This document shows positions 1 through 6,761 of a DNA stretch of 12,285 nt, piece after piece (position 1 is the stretch's first letter; each line of letters begins with the position of its first letter). The position numbers and the translations under genes are program-made. The stretch is from Baffinella frigidus (taxonomy: Eukaryota > Cryptophyceae > Cryptomonadales > Baffinellaceae), in NCBI GenBank assembly GCA_026770585.1, contig MU646346.1:701569-713853 (forward strand), given 5' to 3'. The notes beneath the pieces are model-generated. The model had not been told where the DNA came from. It saw nothing but the letters and a program-made list of their open reading frames with translations, and made no database searches.

Positions 1-50
1 CGCCACTCCTGTCTCGTCCCACGCAATCACCCGCGCCACCTGCTCGTGCG

Positions 51-155
51 TATCCCTTAAGTGGCCATGCCGTCAAATTTGACGGCCACGAGGTCCTAGG
101 AAGGTCCTAGGGCCCTACGGTAGGGCGTATAAGCCTACTGGCCACTTGAGGGATA
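51..155. mobile_element. 105-bp foldback/MITE-like element
   Basis: The ends form a 17-bp terminal inverted repeat, TATCCCTTAAGTGGCCA (51-67) against TGGCCACTTGAGGGATA (139-155), with one mismatch. Just inside the left end is a perfect palindrome CCGTCAAATTTGACGG (70-85). The rest holds CCTAGG and CCTACGGTAGG palindromes. No open frame encodes a recognisable transposase, so this would be non-autonomous. A related element lies at 4806-4931 and half of another at about 5480-5514. No target-site duplication was found. Confidence 0.65.
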
Positions 156-354
156 TGCATTTAGCGCACGGGTGCAACAGGCATAAACTTCAGATGGACG
201 CAAACAGGCATTGGTTAGATGCCAAGATACACCCCCTACCCGTAAGATGACACAGTATTTTCGAACCGTTGCGATATCCTACGTTCCCAAACCACTGATT
301 CTCGGGCTTGATAGTGTCGGTTGGAAGATATAACCCCTCCGCCTACGGGCGCGG
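156..354. other. unassigned spacer
   Basis: No gene or clear repeat is visible, apart from a short piece at 153-175 that resembles the 23-nt tandem unit at 355-446. Confidence 0.4.
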
Positions 355-446
355 ATACATTTAGCGCACCGGGGCATATACATTTAGAGCACCAGTATAT
401 ATACATTTACAGCACCGGGGCGTATACATTTAGAGCACCGTAGGAA
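355..446. repeat. 23-nt tandem repeat, 4 copies
   Basis: The 9-mer ATACATTTA recurs at 355, 378, 401 and 424, an exact 23-nt period. Each unit continues with a variant of GAGCACC then GGGGC or AGTAT. An isolated relative, ATGCATTTAGCGCAC, sits at 154-168. Confidence 0.85.
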
Positions 447-538
447 GGAGAAAATGGAAACCCCGCGCCTAAAATCCGGAGACGGGGGCAACCTTCTCTT
501 CCAGAGTCTCTGTCGAGACGACAGTATCTACACCGGAA

Positions 539-790
539 CCCTTTAGTCCCTAGGCCCAGCTATCTCGTAGGAGCCCTACGGCCTACCGTAGGCAATACCG
601 TAGGCTAAACTACCCTACGTTAGTTGTAAAACCCACGGAAAGTTCGGTAGTTTCTCCTACGGCATTGCCTAGGACCTCCTACCGTAGGCCAAAATCCTAG
701 GACATTTTGGTCCTAGGAGCCCTACGGCCTACGGTAGGTAGGTCCTACCTAAATTCGTAGGGAAACTACCGAACTTCCGTAGGTTTCCCA
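539..790. repeat. palindrome-dense CCTAGG/CCTACGG block with long inverted repeat
   Basis: Arms at 628-661 and 756-786 pair over about 31 bases with small indels; both contain the core GTTCGGTAGTTTC on one strand. The loop and left flank are packed with short perfect palindromes (CCTAGG, TCCTAGGA, CCTACGG next to CCGTAGG). The whole block could fold into a branched hairpin. Similar palindromes recur at 100-127, 3700-3750 and 7980-8030. Confidence 0.65.
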
Positions 791-864
791 ATGAACGTCC
801 GGAGGGGTTTGCTATGCACCTGCTCTTCTAGAGTCTCTGCGCTTGGCCAATATATGGCTAGTTA

Positions 865-952
865 CGTGACCAATCAACGAAAGTTACTACACGCACGCCC
901 ACTCTTAAAAGCACATCGGTTTTGAATAGGCCCCTCTAGCATTCTCGTGTGG
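865..952. mobile_element. truncated MITE, CCACTCGAG family (right half)
   Basis: This stretch is close to the right half of the element at 8163-8354: both read CAATCAACGAAA, then a TTACTACAC-like motif, a shared CACATCGGTTTT block, and end in TCTAGCATTCTCGTG plus GG. No matching left terminus lies upstream, so the copy is truncated or only half was duplicated. Confidence 0.6.
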
Positions 953-962
953 TTTACTCTCT

Positions 963-1047
963 GATGGGCCCGCCTCAGAATAGATGGGCCCGCCTCGGGA
1001 TACATGGGACCGCCTCGAGATATATCGGCCCGCCTCGGGATAGATGG
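963..1047. repeat. 20-nt tandem repeat, 4 copies
   Basis: GATGGGCCCGCCTC and close variants start at 963, 983, 1003 and 1023, an exact 20-nt period, followed by a partial fifth unit. Units differ by a few substitutions. This is a GC-rich minisatellite with no coding evidence. Confidence 0.85.
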
Positions 1048-1289
1048 ACTCAGCGGCAACCTGTTCTTCGAGAGTCTCTGCGGGGAAGTCCTTGGGAGAC
1101 TTCACCGGCTCCGACACGTGGAAATCCCGCGCCTGAAAACCCCGATCGAAAACATTTAAACAAATGCAAAACACGTTTTCGTGCTGTGTTGAGGGCGGGT
1201 CTTGCTGTCTGAGTATAACGAGGAAATCCCGCGCCTGAAAACGAAAGAGATTTTTAGTACTCCCAACAAGGCCTGCCCTGCCACCATGT

Positions 1290-1494
1290 ATTGTCGAAAT
1301 GGGCTCCGCGCGGAAAAAATCGAGGCCAGGTCAGCAACATTTTATTTTATTTTGCCTTTTTGTGTCATCTTATGGGTGGGAGATGCTATTTTGAGATAAA
1401 AACCATGCCTAAGATAGCACAAAAGTCCATTTTTTGGAAAATTTCCTGATTTCCTGACCTGACCTCGATTCCGCGCGGAGCCCATTTCGACAAT
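1290..1494. repeat. inverted repeat with about 43-bp arms
   Basis: The left arm (1290-1334) and right arm (1454-1494) are reverse complements apart from a 4-nt A-run indel and one substitution. Both carry GGGCTCCGCGCGGA. The spacer of about 120 bp is T-rich and has no gene. The right arm abuts the MITE starting at 1498. Confidence 0.75.
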
Positions 1495-1497
1495 TTT

Positions 1498-1699
1498 CAC
1501 TCGAGGCTAAAAATGTGACTATTTTAAAACAGGGATTCGTTTACAAGTGAAAAAGAGGGGTGTAGTAATTTTCACAAAATAGGGGCGTTTGGTCACGTAG
1601 CCGGCGGATATCCGTCGGCTACGTGACCAAGCCTGCCCGGGACTGGTGCTAAATTTGACAACCCCACATTTAAAATACTCCGCCTTCCAGCCTCGAGTG
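1498..1699 (-). mobile_element. 202-bp MITE, CACTCGAGGCT family, copy 1
   Basis: It starts with CACTCGAGGCT and ends with the exact reverse complement AGCCTCGAGTG. Reverse-complemented, it aligns along its length with 4435-4645: shared blocks are the ATTTTAAATGTGGG region, GGTTGGTCACGTAGCC, GTGAAAATTACTACAC and AAAATAGTCACATTT. A 42-nt near-perfect palindrome centred on GATATC (1589-1630) forms its core. It has no coding capacity. Strand is given relative to copy 2. Confidence 0.8.
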
Positions 1700-1799
1700 A
1701 ATGCACCCCCACCGAGGCTGAGTCTAAGCAGGGGAGTCATAATCGATTTGAGCAAATTCAATTCAAAGACATTTTCGTGCTGTGTTGACGGCGGGGTTC

Positions 1800-1965
1800 A
1801 GGGTTTAGGGTGCAGGGCTTGCCGATTTGCGCAAGAAAAGCCTCAACGTTAATTGTCTCCAGGCAAGGTGACTTTTGATGAAAGGTCCGCAGTCCACCGT
1901 GTGGATAAAGACGAAAAAGAAAATAGTAATCCACAGGTAAAGCAGAAAAAGAAGAAGGATTTGGG
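1800..1965. other. unassigned spacer
   Basis: A purine-rich stretch around 1905-1960 precedes the heptamer tract. No gene is supported. Confidence 0.4.
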
Positions 1966-2207
1966 GCGTGCCGCAGCGTGAAAGGAGAGGGGTTGGGGTT
2001 TAGGGTTTGGGGTTTAGGGTTTAGGGTTTAGGGTTTAGAGGGTTTAGAGGGTTTATAGGGTTTATAGGGTTTAGAGGGTTTATAGGGTTTATAGGGTTTA
2101 TAGAGTTTATAGGGTTGAGGGTGGAGGGCGTGCCGCAGCGCGAAAGGAGAGCTTCCACAGGTGGCGAGTCACGCCTTAAGTTGTGACGCGGTTCGGGGTA
2201 AAGGGTC

Positions 2208-2259
<52 letters not shown>

Positions 2260-2319
2260 GGTGGAGGGTGGAGGGTGGAGGGTGGAGGGTGGAGGGCGTG
2301 CCGCAGCGCGAAAGGAGAG
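1966..2319. repeat. heptamer tracts framed by a 24-bp direct repeat (3 copies)
   Basis: The unit GCGTGCCGCAGCGYGAAAGG plus AGAG occurs at 1966-1989, 2128-2151 and 2296-2319. Between the first two lies degenerate TTTAGGG/TTATAGGG DNA (about 1994-2127). Before the third lies a TTGAGGG tract changing to GTGGAGGG (about 2200-2295). Spacing is 162 and 168 nt. The alternation of conserved 24-mer and telomere-like tract looks like duplication of one composite unit. Confidence 0.8.
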
Positions 2320-2341
2320 GAGCTGCTCGTCGGGGATCGAG

Positions 2342-2845
2342 AGGAGGAACTGCGAGTCGTCGAGGGCCTGCAATGTCGAAAGAAACGCTTCAGGACATCT
2401 GCGGTTCCGTCGTCCGCCTACCAAGTCTGACCTGAACGGCCTGTAATGTCATCGCGGCAACGGTTGCAGGACATCTTCGGTTCCTTCGGTTCCTTCGGCC
2501 GCCTAATATGTCTAACCTGCACCCCAACTGGTCACGAGTCCAGCCCAAACACAATGCCATAAACCCTAGATCCCAAACCTTAAACCAGGAGAGAGAAAGG
2601 AGGAACTGCGAGACGTCGAGGGCCTGTAATGTCGAAAGAAACGCTTCAGGACATATTCCAGACAGCTTAGGCACCCTTCCCTCGACGGCTCGCAGTTCCC
2701 CCAGTGTCGTTGTGTAGAACATCTTCCAGACATCCCAATCTCCCTTCCAGACATCCCAGGCCCCCTTTCAGACATCATAGGCTCCATTCCAAGACATCAG
2801 GACATCTGCGGTTTCTTCGTTCGCCTAATACGTCGAATCTGAAAC
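2342..2845. repeat. duplicated blocks with GGACATC motifs
   Basis: A 57-bp block occurs at 2342-2398 and 2598-2654 with two substitutions; a degenerate third copy of its second half sits at 2438-2476. A following block (GGACATCT, CGGTT, then CGCCTAATAYGTC) occurs at 2393-2436, 2469-2521 and 2799-2845. Open frames across this region on both strands merely follow the repeats, and no protein family is recognised. Confidence 0.7.
2724..2800. repeat. 21-nt tandem repeat
   Basis: CAGACATC recurs at 2727, 2748 and 2769, with a changed copy at 2790, giving a 21-nt period with TTC or CCC spacers. It lies inside the GACATC-rich duplicated region. Confidence 0.75.
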
Positions 2846-2892
2846 CTAAACCCCACACCCTAAACCCTAAGCATAAACCAGGACAAACACAC

Positions 2893-2928
2893 CTCGAGAT
2901 TCTTGGAGAGGCCTTGATGCACTGAGGC
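2893..2928 (-). pseudogene. exon-family copy D, 3' part only
   Basis: Read on the minus strand this encodes ASVHQGLSKNLE followed directly by a GT dinucleotide. It matches the last 12 codons of the exon at 3099-3210 (ASVEKGLSKKLK, also followed by GT): eight of twelve residues are identical, and within the eight identical codons every base difference is at the third position. The 5' part of the exon is missing. It may be an exon remnant or the end of a further, more diverged exon. Confidence 0.5.
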
Positions 2929-2969
2929 GAACCAAACATCGATGTTTTGTAGCCATTTTTACCTTGCAT

Positions 2970-2988
2970 GAAGCCGGAATCCGGCTTC
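2970..2988. repeat. short perfect hairpin
   Basis: GAAGCCGG, a 3-nt loop AAT, then CCGGCTTC form an 8-bp GC-rich stem. Confidence 0.6.
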
Positions 2989-3098
2989 AACGGCTCCCAT
3001 TCCCCTTGAAATCGGGAGATCGAAATTAAAGCCGTGAGGGCTGGTGGTACCACGAAAAAAAATGGACCGAACTGCAAAGCCCACCGTGTGGGTGGTAC

Positions 3099-3210
3099 CT
3101 TAAGTTTCTTGGAGAGTCCTTTCTCTACGGAGGCACGTAGAAGCTGCTGACATGCGTCGTACTCCTGAGCCACTTTGCTTTCGAGGTCGGACACGCCCTT
3201 GAACAGCGCC
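3099..3210 (-). CDS. candidate exon A of an unrecognised, repeated-exon gene
   Basis: On the minus strand a 112-nt exon fits between an AG acceptor (3212-3211, preceded by CCCTACACCCTACGCC) and a GT donor (3098-3097). It encodes ALFKGVSDLESKVAQEY then DACQQLLRASVEKGLSKKLK, a charged, probably helical segment. Its first base completes a split codon, and it ends in phase 0. Three partial copies exist: 3773-3815, 3525-3653 and 2893-2928. Among the copies the differences concentrate at third codon positions (four of six between this and 3773-3815), the mark of past selection on the protein. The upstream intron is heptamer-like, as in the fibronectin-type gene at the right end. The family is not recognised. 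A working gene is uncertain because the other copies are damaged. Confidence 0.5.
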
Positions 3211-3255
3211 CTGGCGTAGGGTGTAGGGTTTAATGTTTGGGGTGTAGCGTTGGAC

Positions 3256-3353
3256 CAAGCGAGAAAAGTGGACGCGCGCCGGCAGTTCGCACGCACCACG
3301 TCCGGATTCCATCCCGCCAGGTATTTTTTCAAGTGCTTCGGGGTTCCCCGCAT
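3256..3353 (-). CDS. candidate upstream exon next to exon A
   Basis: On the minus strand an ATG at 3353-3351 opens a frame encoding MRGTPKHLKKYLAGWNP followed by DVVRANCRRASTFLAW. It continues without a stop into exon A through heptamer-derived codons (3255-3211). A GT at 3255-3254 lies in the phase needed to join the acceptor at 3211, which would give a 45-nt intron; reading through is also possible. The 5' side ends abruptly against the terminus of the 74-bp inverted-repeat element at 3356-3429, so the exon may have been interrupted there. No family is recognised. Confidence 0.3.
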
Positions 3354-3355
3354 CA

Positions 3356-3429
3356 ACGAAATTTACTACACAATTGGCCGAATCCAGTCACGTCCAGTCC
3401 CGGACGTGCTACCGTGTAGTAAATTTCGT
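3356..3429. mobile_element. 74-bp micro-MITE with 16-bp perfect TIR
   Basis: ACGAAATTTACTACAC at 3356-3371 is perfectly inverted at 3414-3429 (GTGTAGTAAATTTCGT). The interior of 42 bp holds a smaller GGAC/GTCC inverted repeat. It has no coding capacity and no clear target duplication. The same 16-mer forms the inner ends of the elements at 6055 and 9727. Confidence 0.75.
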
Positions 3430-3440
3430 CCTGGCGACCA

Positions 3441-3516
3441 TCGTCCCCACGCCCGGATTAGGACCGTCGTCCTCACGCCCGGATTAGGCATCGTCCTGGT
3501 ACAAAACCTGCCCGGA
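3441..3516. repeat. 26-nt tandem repeat
   Basis: ACGCCCGGATTAGG starts at 3449 and 3475, with a partial copy GCCCGGAT near 3510. On the minus strand these contain AATCCGGGCGTG, resembling AATCCGGACGTG (NPDV codons) of the exon at 3256-3353, so they may be remnants of that exon. Confidence 0.55.
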
Positions 3517-3524
3517 TCAGTCAA

Positions 3525-3653
3525 CAGAAGCTGCTGGCACGCGTGATGCTCCTGTGGAGGGGCCACTTTTGCAAAGCGGCCACTTTGCAAAGCGGCCACT
3601 TTTGCAAAGCGGCCACTTTACTCTCTAGGTCGATCACGCCCTTGGGCAGCGCC
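3525..3653 (-). pseudogene. exon-family copy B, frame broken by a triplicated 17-nt unit
   Basis: On the minus strand, after an AG at 3655-3654, the sequence encodes ALPKGVIDLESKVA, matching exon A. The homology resumes at EHHACQQLL (around 3555-3525). Between the halves a unit of GTGGCCGCTTTGCAAA with one or two final A bases is present three times (plus-strand 3561-3577, 3578-3593, 3594-3610). It adds 50 nt and so shifts the frame. The 3' part of the exon (ASVEKGL) is absent. Most differences from copy C are at third positions. Confidence 0.55.
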
Positions 3654-3689
3654 CTGATGGTTTGGGGTCCAAGAGGACCAAACATCGGT

Positions 3690-3770
3690 TAGGACTTCCG
3701 TAGGAACATCCCTAGGCCCCTACGGATGGCCTACCGTAGGATCCTACGGATCATTCACTTGAGGGTTATT
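3690..3770. repeat. CCTACGG/CCTAGG palindromic block
   Basis: It contains CCTAGG, CCTACGG, CCTACCGTAGG and TCACTTGAGGGTTA, the last resembling the terminus of the foldback elements at 51-155 and 4806-4931. It adjoins the truncated exon copy at 3773 and may be the insertion that cut it. Confidence 0.5.
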
Positions 3771-3772
3771 CA

Positions 3773-3815
3773 CGCGACTTTGCTTTCTAGGTCGAGCACG
3801 CCTTTGAATAGCGCC
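3773..3815 (-). pseudogene. exon-family copy C, 5' part only
   Basis: On the minus strand it encodes ALFKGVLDLESKVA, differing from exon A at one residue; four of its six base differences from A are silent. A stop (TGA) follows at once where palindromic repeat DNA begins. The acceptor position reads GG instead of AG. It is preceded by heptamer-like DNA (3816-3910). Copy of the same exon, now degenerate. Confidence 0.55.
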
Positions 3816-4029
3816 CCGCCGGTTTGGTGTTTGGTATTTGGTGTTTGGGGTTGGGTTGATGTGTTTGGTGTTTGGTGTTTAGTGTTTGGTGTTTAGGGTT
3901 GAGGGTGTAGGGCCCATGGTTCATGGTGCAGGTTTCATGTTTCATGTTTCATATTTCACGGTCTAGGTTTTTTTGGGGGGGAGAGACGGATCGATAAACA
4001 CGTCTTCAAGAAGGACGCAGACGGCTGTC
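3816..4029. repeat. degenerate heptamer/octamer tract
   Basis: GTTTGGT, GTTTAGT and GTTTGGGG units fill 3830-3915, followed by GTTTCAT units (3930-3960). No gene is seen. On the minus strand this is the C/A-rich DNA preceding exon copy C. Confidence 0.65.
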
Positions 4030-4286
4030 ACGAAGGGCGCTTTCTGCTGCACCGCTCTCACCTGCACAGGTTCTGGGGTTAGGGCTGCGGGTGTGGGGTT
4101 TGGGGTACAGGGGCTCGGGTGTAGGGTTTATAGCTTCGATCTTCGGGTTTCAGGTCTCAGGTTTCGGGTGGAGGGTTGAGGTTTTTGGGTTTAGGGTTTA
4201 GGGTTTAGGGTTTAGGGTTTAGGGTTTAGGGTTTAGGGTTTAGGGTGTAACGAAGGGCGCTTTCTGCTGCACCGCTTTCACCTGCA
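4030..4286. repeat. telomere-like tract between 37-bp direct repeats
   Basis: The sequence starting ACGAAGGGCGCTTTCTGCTG and ending CACCTGCA occurs at 4030-4066 and 4250-4286 with one mismatch, 220 nt apart. Between them is degenerate G-rich DNA and eight perfect TTTAGGG units (4190-4245). The structure fits either a tandem duplication that captured telomere-like DNA or an insertion flanked by a long duplicated target. Confidence 0.85.
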
Positions 4287-4322
4287 AAAGTTGACGTGTG
4301 AGTACCAGAACCGTCAACTTTT
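4286..4322. repeat. hairpin, AAAAGTTGACG family
   Basis: AAAAGTTGACG (4286-4296) is perfectly inverted as CGTCAACTTTT (4312-4322). The same motif recurs at 5915-6012 and 6269-6298, with shorter variants near 4735, 5080, 5210 and 5572. Confidence 0.7.
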
Positions 4323-4434
4323 GGCATCGACAAAGTACATCCAGACCGCACCTCACGAGATAGGTTTCACAGATCAGCCCATGTATTTGCATGGTGCTAA
4401 TTCGAAAGTGCTCTTATACCTTTACGCGGCCGAC

Positions 4435-4645
4435 CCACTCGAGGCTGGAAAGGGGAGCATTTTAAATGTGGGATTGTAACCATGTGTACGAGTCACGGGC
4501 GGGGTTGGTCACGTAGCCCGCGGATCTCCGCGGGCTGGGGCAAATGACCTGACTATTTGTGTGAAAATTACTACACAGCGGTCCACTTGTAAAGGGCTTG
4601 CAAAGTTAAAACTTGTAAAATAGTCACATTTCTAGCCTCGAGTGG
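4435..4645 (+). mobile_element. 211-bp MITE, CACTCGAGGCT family, copy 2
   Basis: The ends are CCACTCGAGGCT and its reverse complement AGCCTCGAGTGG. It is homologous in inverted orientation to 1498-1699. It interrupts CCGACAGCG of a tandem unit: uninterrupted copies are at 4943-4952 and 5103-5112. AC at 4433-4434 and 4646-4647 is the candidate target duplication (2 bp, or 3 bp GAC with a shorter end). It has no coding capacity. Confidence 0.85.
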
Positions 4646-4675
4646 ACAGCGAGCAAGACGCAGAGAAAGCCGCCT

Positions 4676-5644
4676 GGTAATCCCTCAGGTCGACGGACTA
4701 TTCTCAAGTTGACATGCTGGGTCTGCGGTACACACCCCTCAACTTTCGAGCGGGAAAGGTCCCGGGCTCACCAGATTCGTGAGCCTCAATAGACCGAGAA
4801 CGGGCTATCCCTTAAGTGGCCATGGGGTCACATTTGACCCCAGGGAGGTGGTAGGCCACTACCTATAGCCCCTTGTAGGAGCGTCAGAGGCTACTGGTCA
4901 CTTCAGAGCCCCTTAAGTGACTTAATGGATACCTTTACACGACCGACAGCGCGCAAGACGCAGCAAAACCAGCCCATTTCCGCAACCCCCCCCCGCCCGA
5001 AACCACCTCGCACCTCTCGGGTTGGCAGACTATTCTCAAGTTGACATGCTGGGTCTGCGGTGCAAATCCGTCAACTTTCGAGATGAAAAGACCTTCACGC
5101 GGCCGACAGCGCGCAGGACGCAACGGAAGCCGCCCGTTTCCGCAACCCCCCCCCCGCCCGAGACAACCTCGCACCTGCCGCGGCCACTTACGAATGACCC
5201 ACTCGCAAAAGTCGACGGTGCTGATACCGAACCGTCAAGGTTCGGCGCTGTTTGCTTCGTTTCGTGTGACCGACTGATGTGGAAACCACTTGACCTGCAC
5301 GCCACCCTCGACCCTCTTCCCGAGTTAGTGTTGCTCCATACACCTATACCCTCGAGGCAGGCGTTCGGTTTGCCGGCGGTGTACACAGGACGACGCTGGT
5401 ACCAAACCCTAAACCCTAAAACCTATTTCCCCATGGTGCATTTCTCTGTTTGCTGCTCTGTTTTCCTACCACCTCCCTGGGGTCAAATGTGACCCCATGG
5501 CCACTTAAGGGATAGCCCGTTCTCGGTCTATTGAGGCTCACGAATCTGGTGAGCCCGAGACCTTTCCCGCTCGAAAGTTGACGGGAGTGTACCGCAGACC
5601 CAGCATGTCAACTTGAGAATAGTCCGTCGACCTGAGGGATTACC
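4676..5644. repeat. large inverted duplication, 180-bp arms
   Basis: Positions 4676-4855 and 5465-5644 are reverse complements over 180 bp with only a few differences by eye, and no length difference. The arms contain the CAAGTTGACATGCTGG segment and the left part of the foldback element at 4806. The 609-bp spacer holds tandem units 2 and 3 and part of a degenerate module. Near identity suggests a recent event or gene conversion. Confidence 0.85.
4806..4931. mobile_element. foldback element, TATCCCTTAAGTGGCC family, copy 2
   Basis: The left end, TATCCCTTAAGTGGCCATG, matches 51-69. The right end is a diverged AGTGACTTAATGGATA. Inside is GGGGTCACATTTGACCCC, a palindrome equivalent to CCGTCAAATTTGACGG of copy 1. 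It is non-coding. Confidence 0.6.
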
Positions 5645-5982
5645 GGGCTTTCCCCATGGTGCATTTCTCTGTTTGCTGCTCTGTTTTCCCTACACACCTG
5701 CACGCGGCTGCGCCGGCAAGGCATTGGGCTTCCCAGCCGTGTACGCCAGCACCGGTGCTGCGTTACACACTCAACCCTAGACCCTAGATCCTATCCATGA
5801 TGCGATTTGCTATATGGACCTGCGATGCGCGCGTTCGGTTTCCCAGCCGTGTACGCCAGGACAGCGGGCCCCCCGGCTGCCTTTGCCAAAAGTGCCAACA
5901 GTGGACAATGGAGGAACCAAACCGTCAACTTTTCCCGTGCTGCAATTCGCTGCATGATGCTGTTGGCTGTACACACCTGCAC

Positions 5983-6298
5983 AAAAGTTGACGGTTTGGT
6001 ACCAGCGTCGTCAGCTTTCAGCTTGGTTGTTTCACTGTGTGGCCTACTGATGTAATCTCCATACAAGTATTAATTAATTGCTCTTGGGCAACGAAAATTA
6101 CTACACGATTTGCTTATAAAAGTAATGGTAGAGCATTTGTGTAGTAAATTTCGTTACGCCAAAAGCAATAAAAATTTCGTTACGCCAAAAGCAACGTAAA
6201 ATTTCGTTACGCCAAAAGCAACGTATTACCCGGAGTTTTCGCGAAAACCGTGCACCGTTGCCATCGTTGACGACGCTGGTACCAAACCGTCAACTTTT
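5983..6298. repeat. perfect 30-bp inverted repeat around a MITE
   Basis: Positions 5983-6012 and 6269-6298 are exact reverse complements, beginning AAAAGTTGACGGTTTGGTAC on the left. An extra inner copy of 18 bp lies at 5916-5933. The 256-bp interval contains the ATCTCC-family MITE at 6055-6170. This may be a nested element or two halves of the degenerate module in opposite orientation. Confidence 0.75.
6055..6220 (+). mobile_element. ATCTCC-family MITE, copy 1, 3' end rearranged
   Basis: It starts ATCTCCATACAAGTATTA. It has the inner repeats ACGAAAATTACTACAC (6091-6106) and GTGTAGTAAATTTCGT (6139-6154). It aligns in inverted orientation with 9727-9862, including the interior AAAAGTAATGGTA. 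Its right end is replaced by three tandem copies (periods 26 and 27 nt) of AATTTCGTTACGCCAAAAGC starting at 6147, 6173 and 6200. Confidence 0.75.
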
Positions 6299-6612
6299 CT
6301 CATGGGTTCATTCTCTGTTTGATTTGATTTGGTTTACACCTGCACGCGGCCGTCCCGGCGATGTACGCGTTGGGCTTCCCAGCCGTGTACGCCAGGACCG
6401 CGGGGCTCCCGGGCAGCGCCGCGCCCATCGCCGACCGCACCTGCTTCCACCAAATCTGGATGTAAAAGGTAGCGTTTCGCCCTATAACAATTTTAGATGC
6501 TCCAACCGCGCGGTTTGGACTTCCAAAGGTGGCCGGTCGCGCCGAAAGTTGCGAAAAGGCGCCGCCTCGTCAAAACGAAACACAGGGTGGCGGGTTTCAG
6601 TAGTGTACGCCA

Positions 6613-6761
6613 CTATCTCAGAAAAGGAGTTCTAAAACTGGTTTTTTTAGGTCAATTCCCCTTCAAATATGTCAACTTATTCCTTCCTCTACGCATAAGT
6701 TGACATATTTGAAGAGGAATTGACTTAAAAAACGAGTTTTAGAACTCCTTTTCTGAGATAA
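6613..6761. mobile_element. 149-bp near-perfect palindromic element
   Basis: Arms 6614-6680 and 6695-6760 pair over about 67 bases with a few mismatches and one indel, around a 14-nt loop. It interrupts the module sequence GTGTACGCCAGGACCGCGG (intact copy at about 6386-6404). GCCA is present on both sides (6609-6612 and 6762-6765), a candidate 4-bp target duplication. It cannot code for a protein. A hairpin transcript would be a natural small-RNA source. Confidence 0.8.

Larger units (their letters stand above)
457..1242. repeat. dispersed 20-24-nt repeats
   Basis: Two short sequences recur here. The first ends in AGAGTCTCTG and follows CTTCT or CTTCG; it occurs at 489-512, 817-839 and 1057-1080. 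The second, GAAATCCCGCGCCTGAAAAC, occurs at 1121-1140 and 1223-1242, with a diverged copy at 457-475. They look like remnants of one larger duplicated unit. No coding potential is evident. Confidence 0.6.
1145..1795. repeat. diverged direct repeat, about 55 bp, two copies
   Basis: Sequences at 1145-1199 and 1741-1795 share a strong core, TTTTCGTGCTGTGTTGA followed by GGCGGG, and weaker similarity before it. They flank the inverted repeat at 1290-1494 and the MITE at 1498-1699. No gene is seen between them. Confidence 0.5.
4418..5180. repeat. tandem units of about 160 bp
   Basis: Units start with ACCTTTACGCGGCCGAC-like sequence at 4418, 4931 and 5091. They run through CAGCGCGCAAGACGCA, a C-run, and CAAGTTGACATGCTGGGTCTG (split here as CAAGTTGACATGCTGG then GTCTG). 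Unit 1 is lengthened by the MITE at 4435-4645 and the foldback at 4806-4931. The uninterrupted units 2 and 3 show what the site looked like before insertion. Frames reading through the units carry no recognised domain. Confidence 0.7.
5181..6430. repeat. degenerate repeated module (GTGTACGCCAGGAC region)
   Basis: A module recurs near 5365-5400, 5652-5760, 5775-5880 and 6300-6420. It consists of CATGGTGCATTTCTCTGTTTG, then CACACCTGCACGCGGC, then GCGTTGGGCTTCCCAGCCG (each diverged), then TGTACGCCAGGACCGCGGGG. In one plus frame it yields GFPAVYARTAG-like peptides and in one minus frame LAYTAGKPNA-like peptides. Stops and frame changes separate the copies, so current coding is not supported. A relic of a repeated exon is possible. 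Confidence 0.5.

Noticed and set aside
355-446. CRISPR-like array
   Set aside because: Units are contiguous 23-nt repeats without unique spacers, in eukaryotic-looking DNA.
2176-2424. Frame with TLNPQPS repeats
   Set aside because: Translation of the TTGAGGG tract; typical artefact of heptamer DNA.
2949-2960. GTAGCCATTTTT, resembling the core of the dinoflagellate spliced leader
   Set aside because: Only 11 bases match, the 5' and 3' parts of the leader are absent and no donor follows as in leader genes. It is not used as evidence for the taxon.
4190-4245. True chromosome end
   Set aside because: Eight perfect TTTAGGG units are internal, flanked on both sides by unrelated DNA and a 37-bp direct repeat.
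5022-5492. 156-codon plus-strand frame
   Set aside because: It passes through tandem units, module DNA and part of an inverted-duplication arm; no domain is present.
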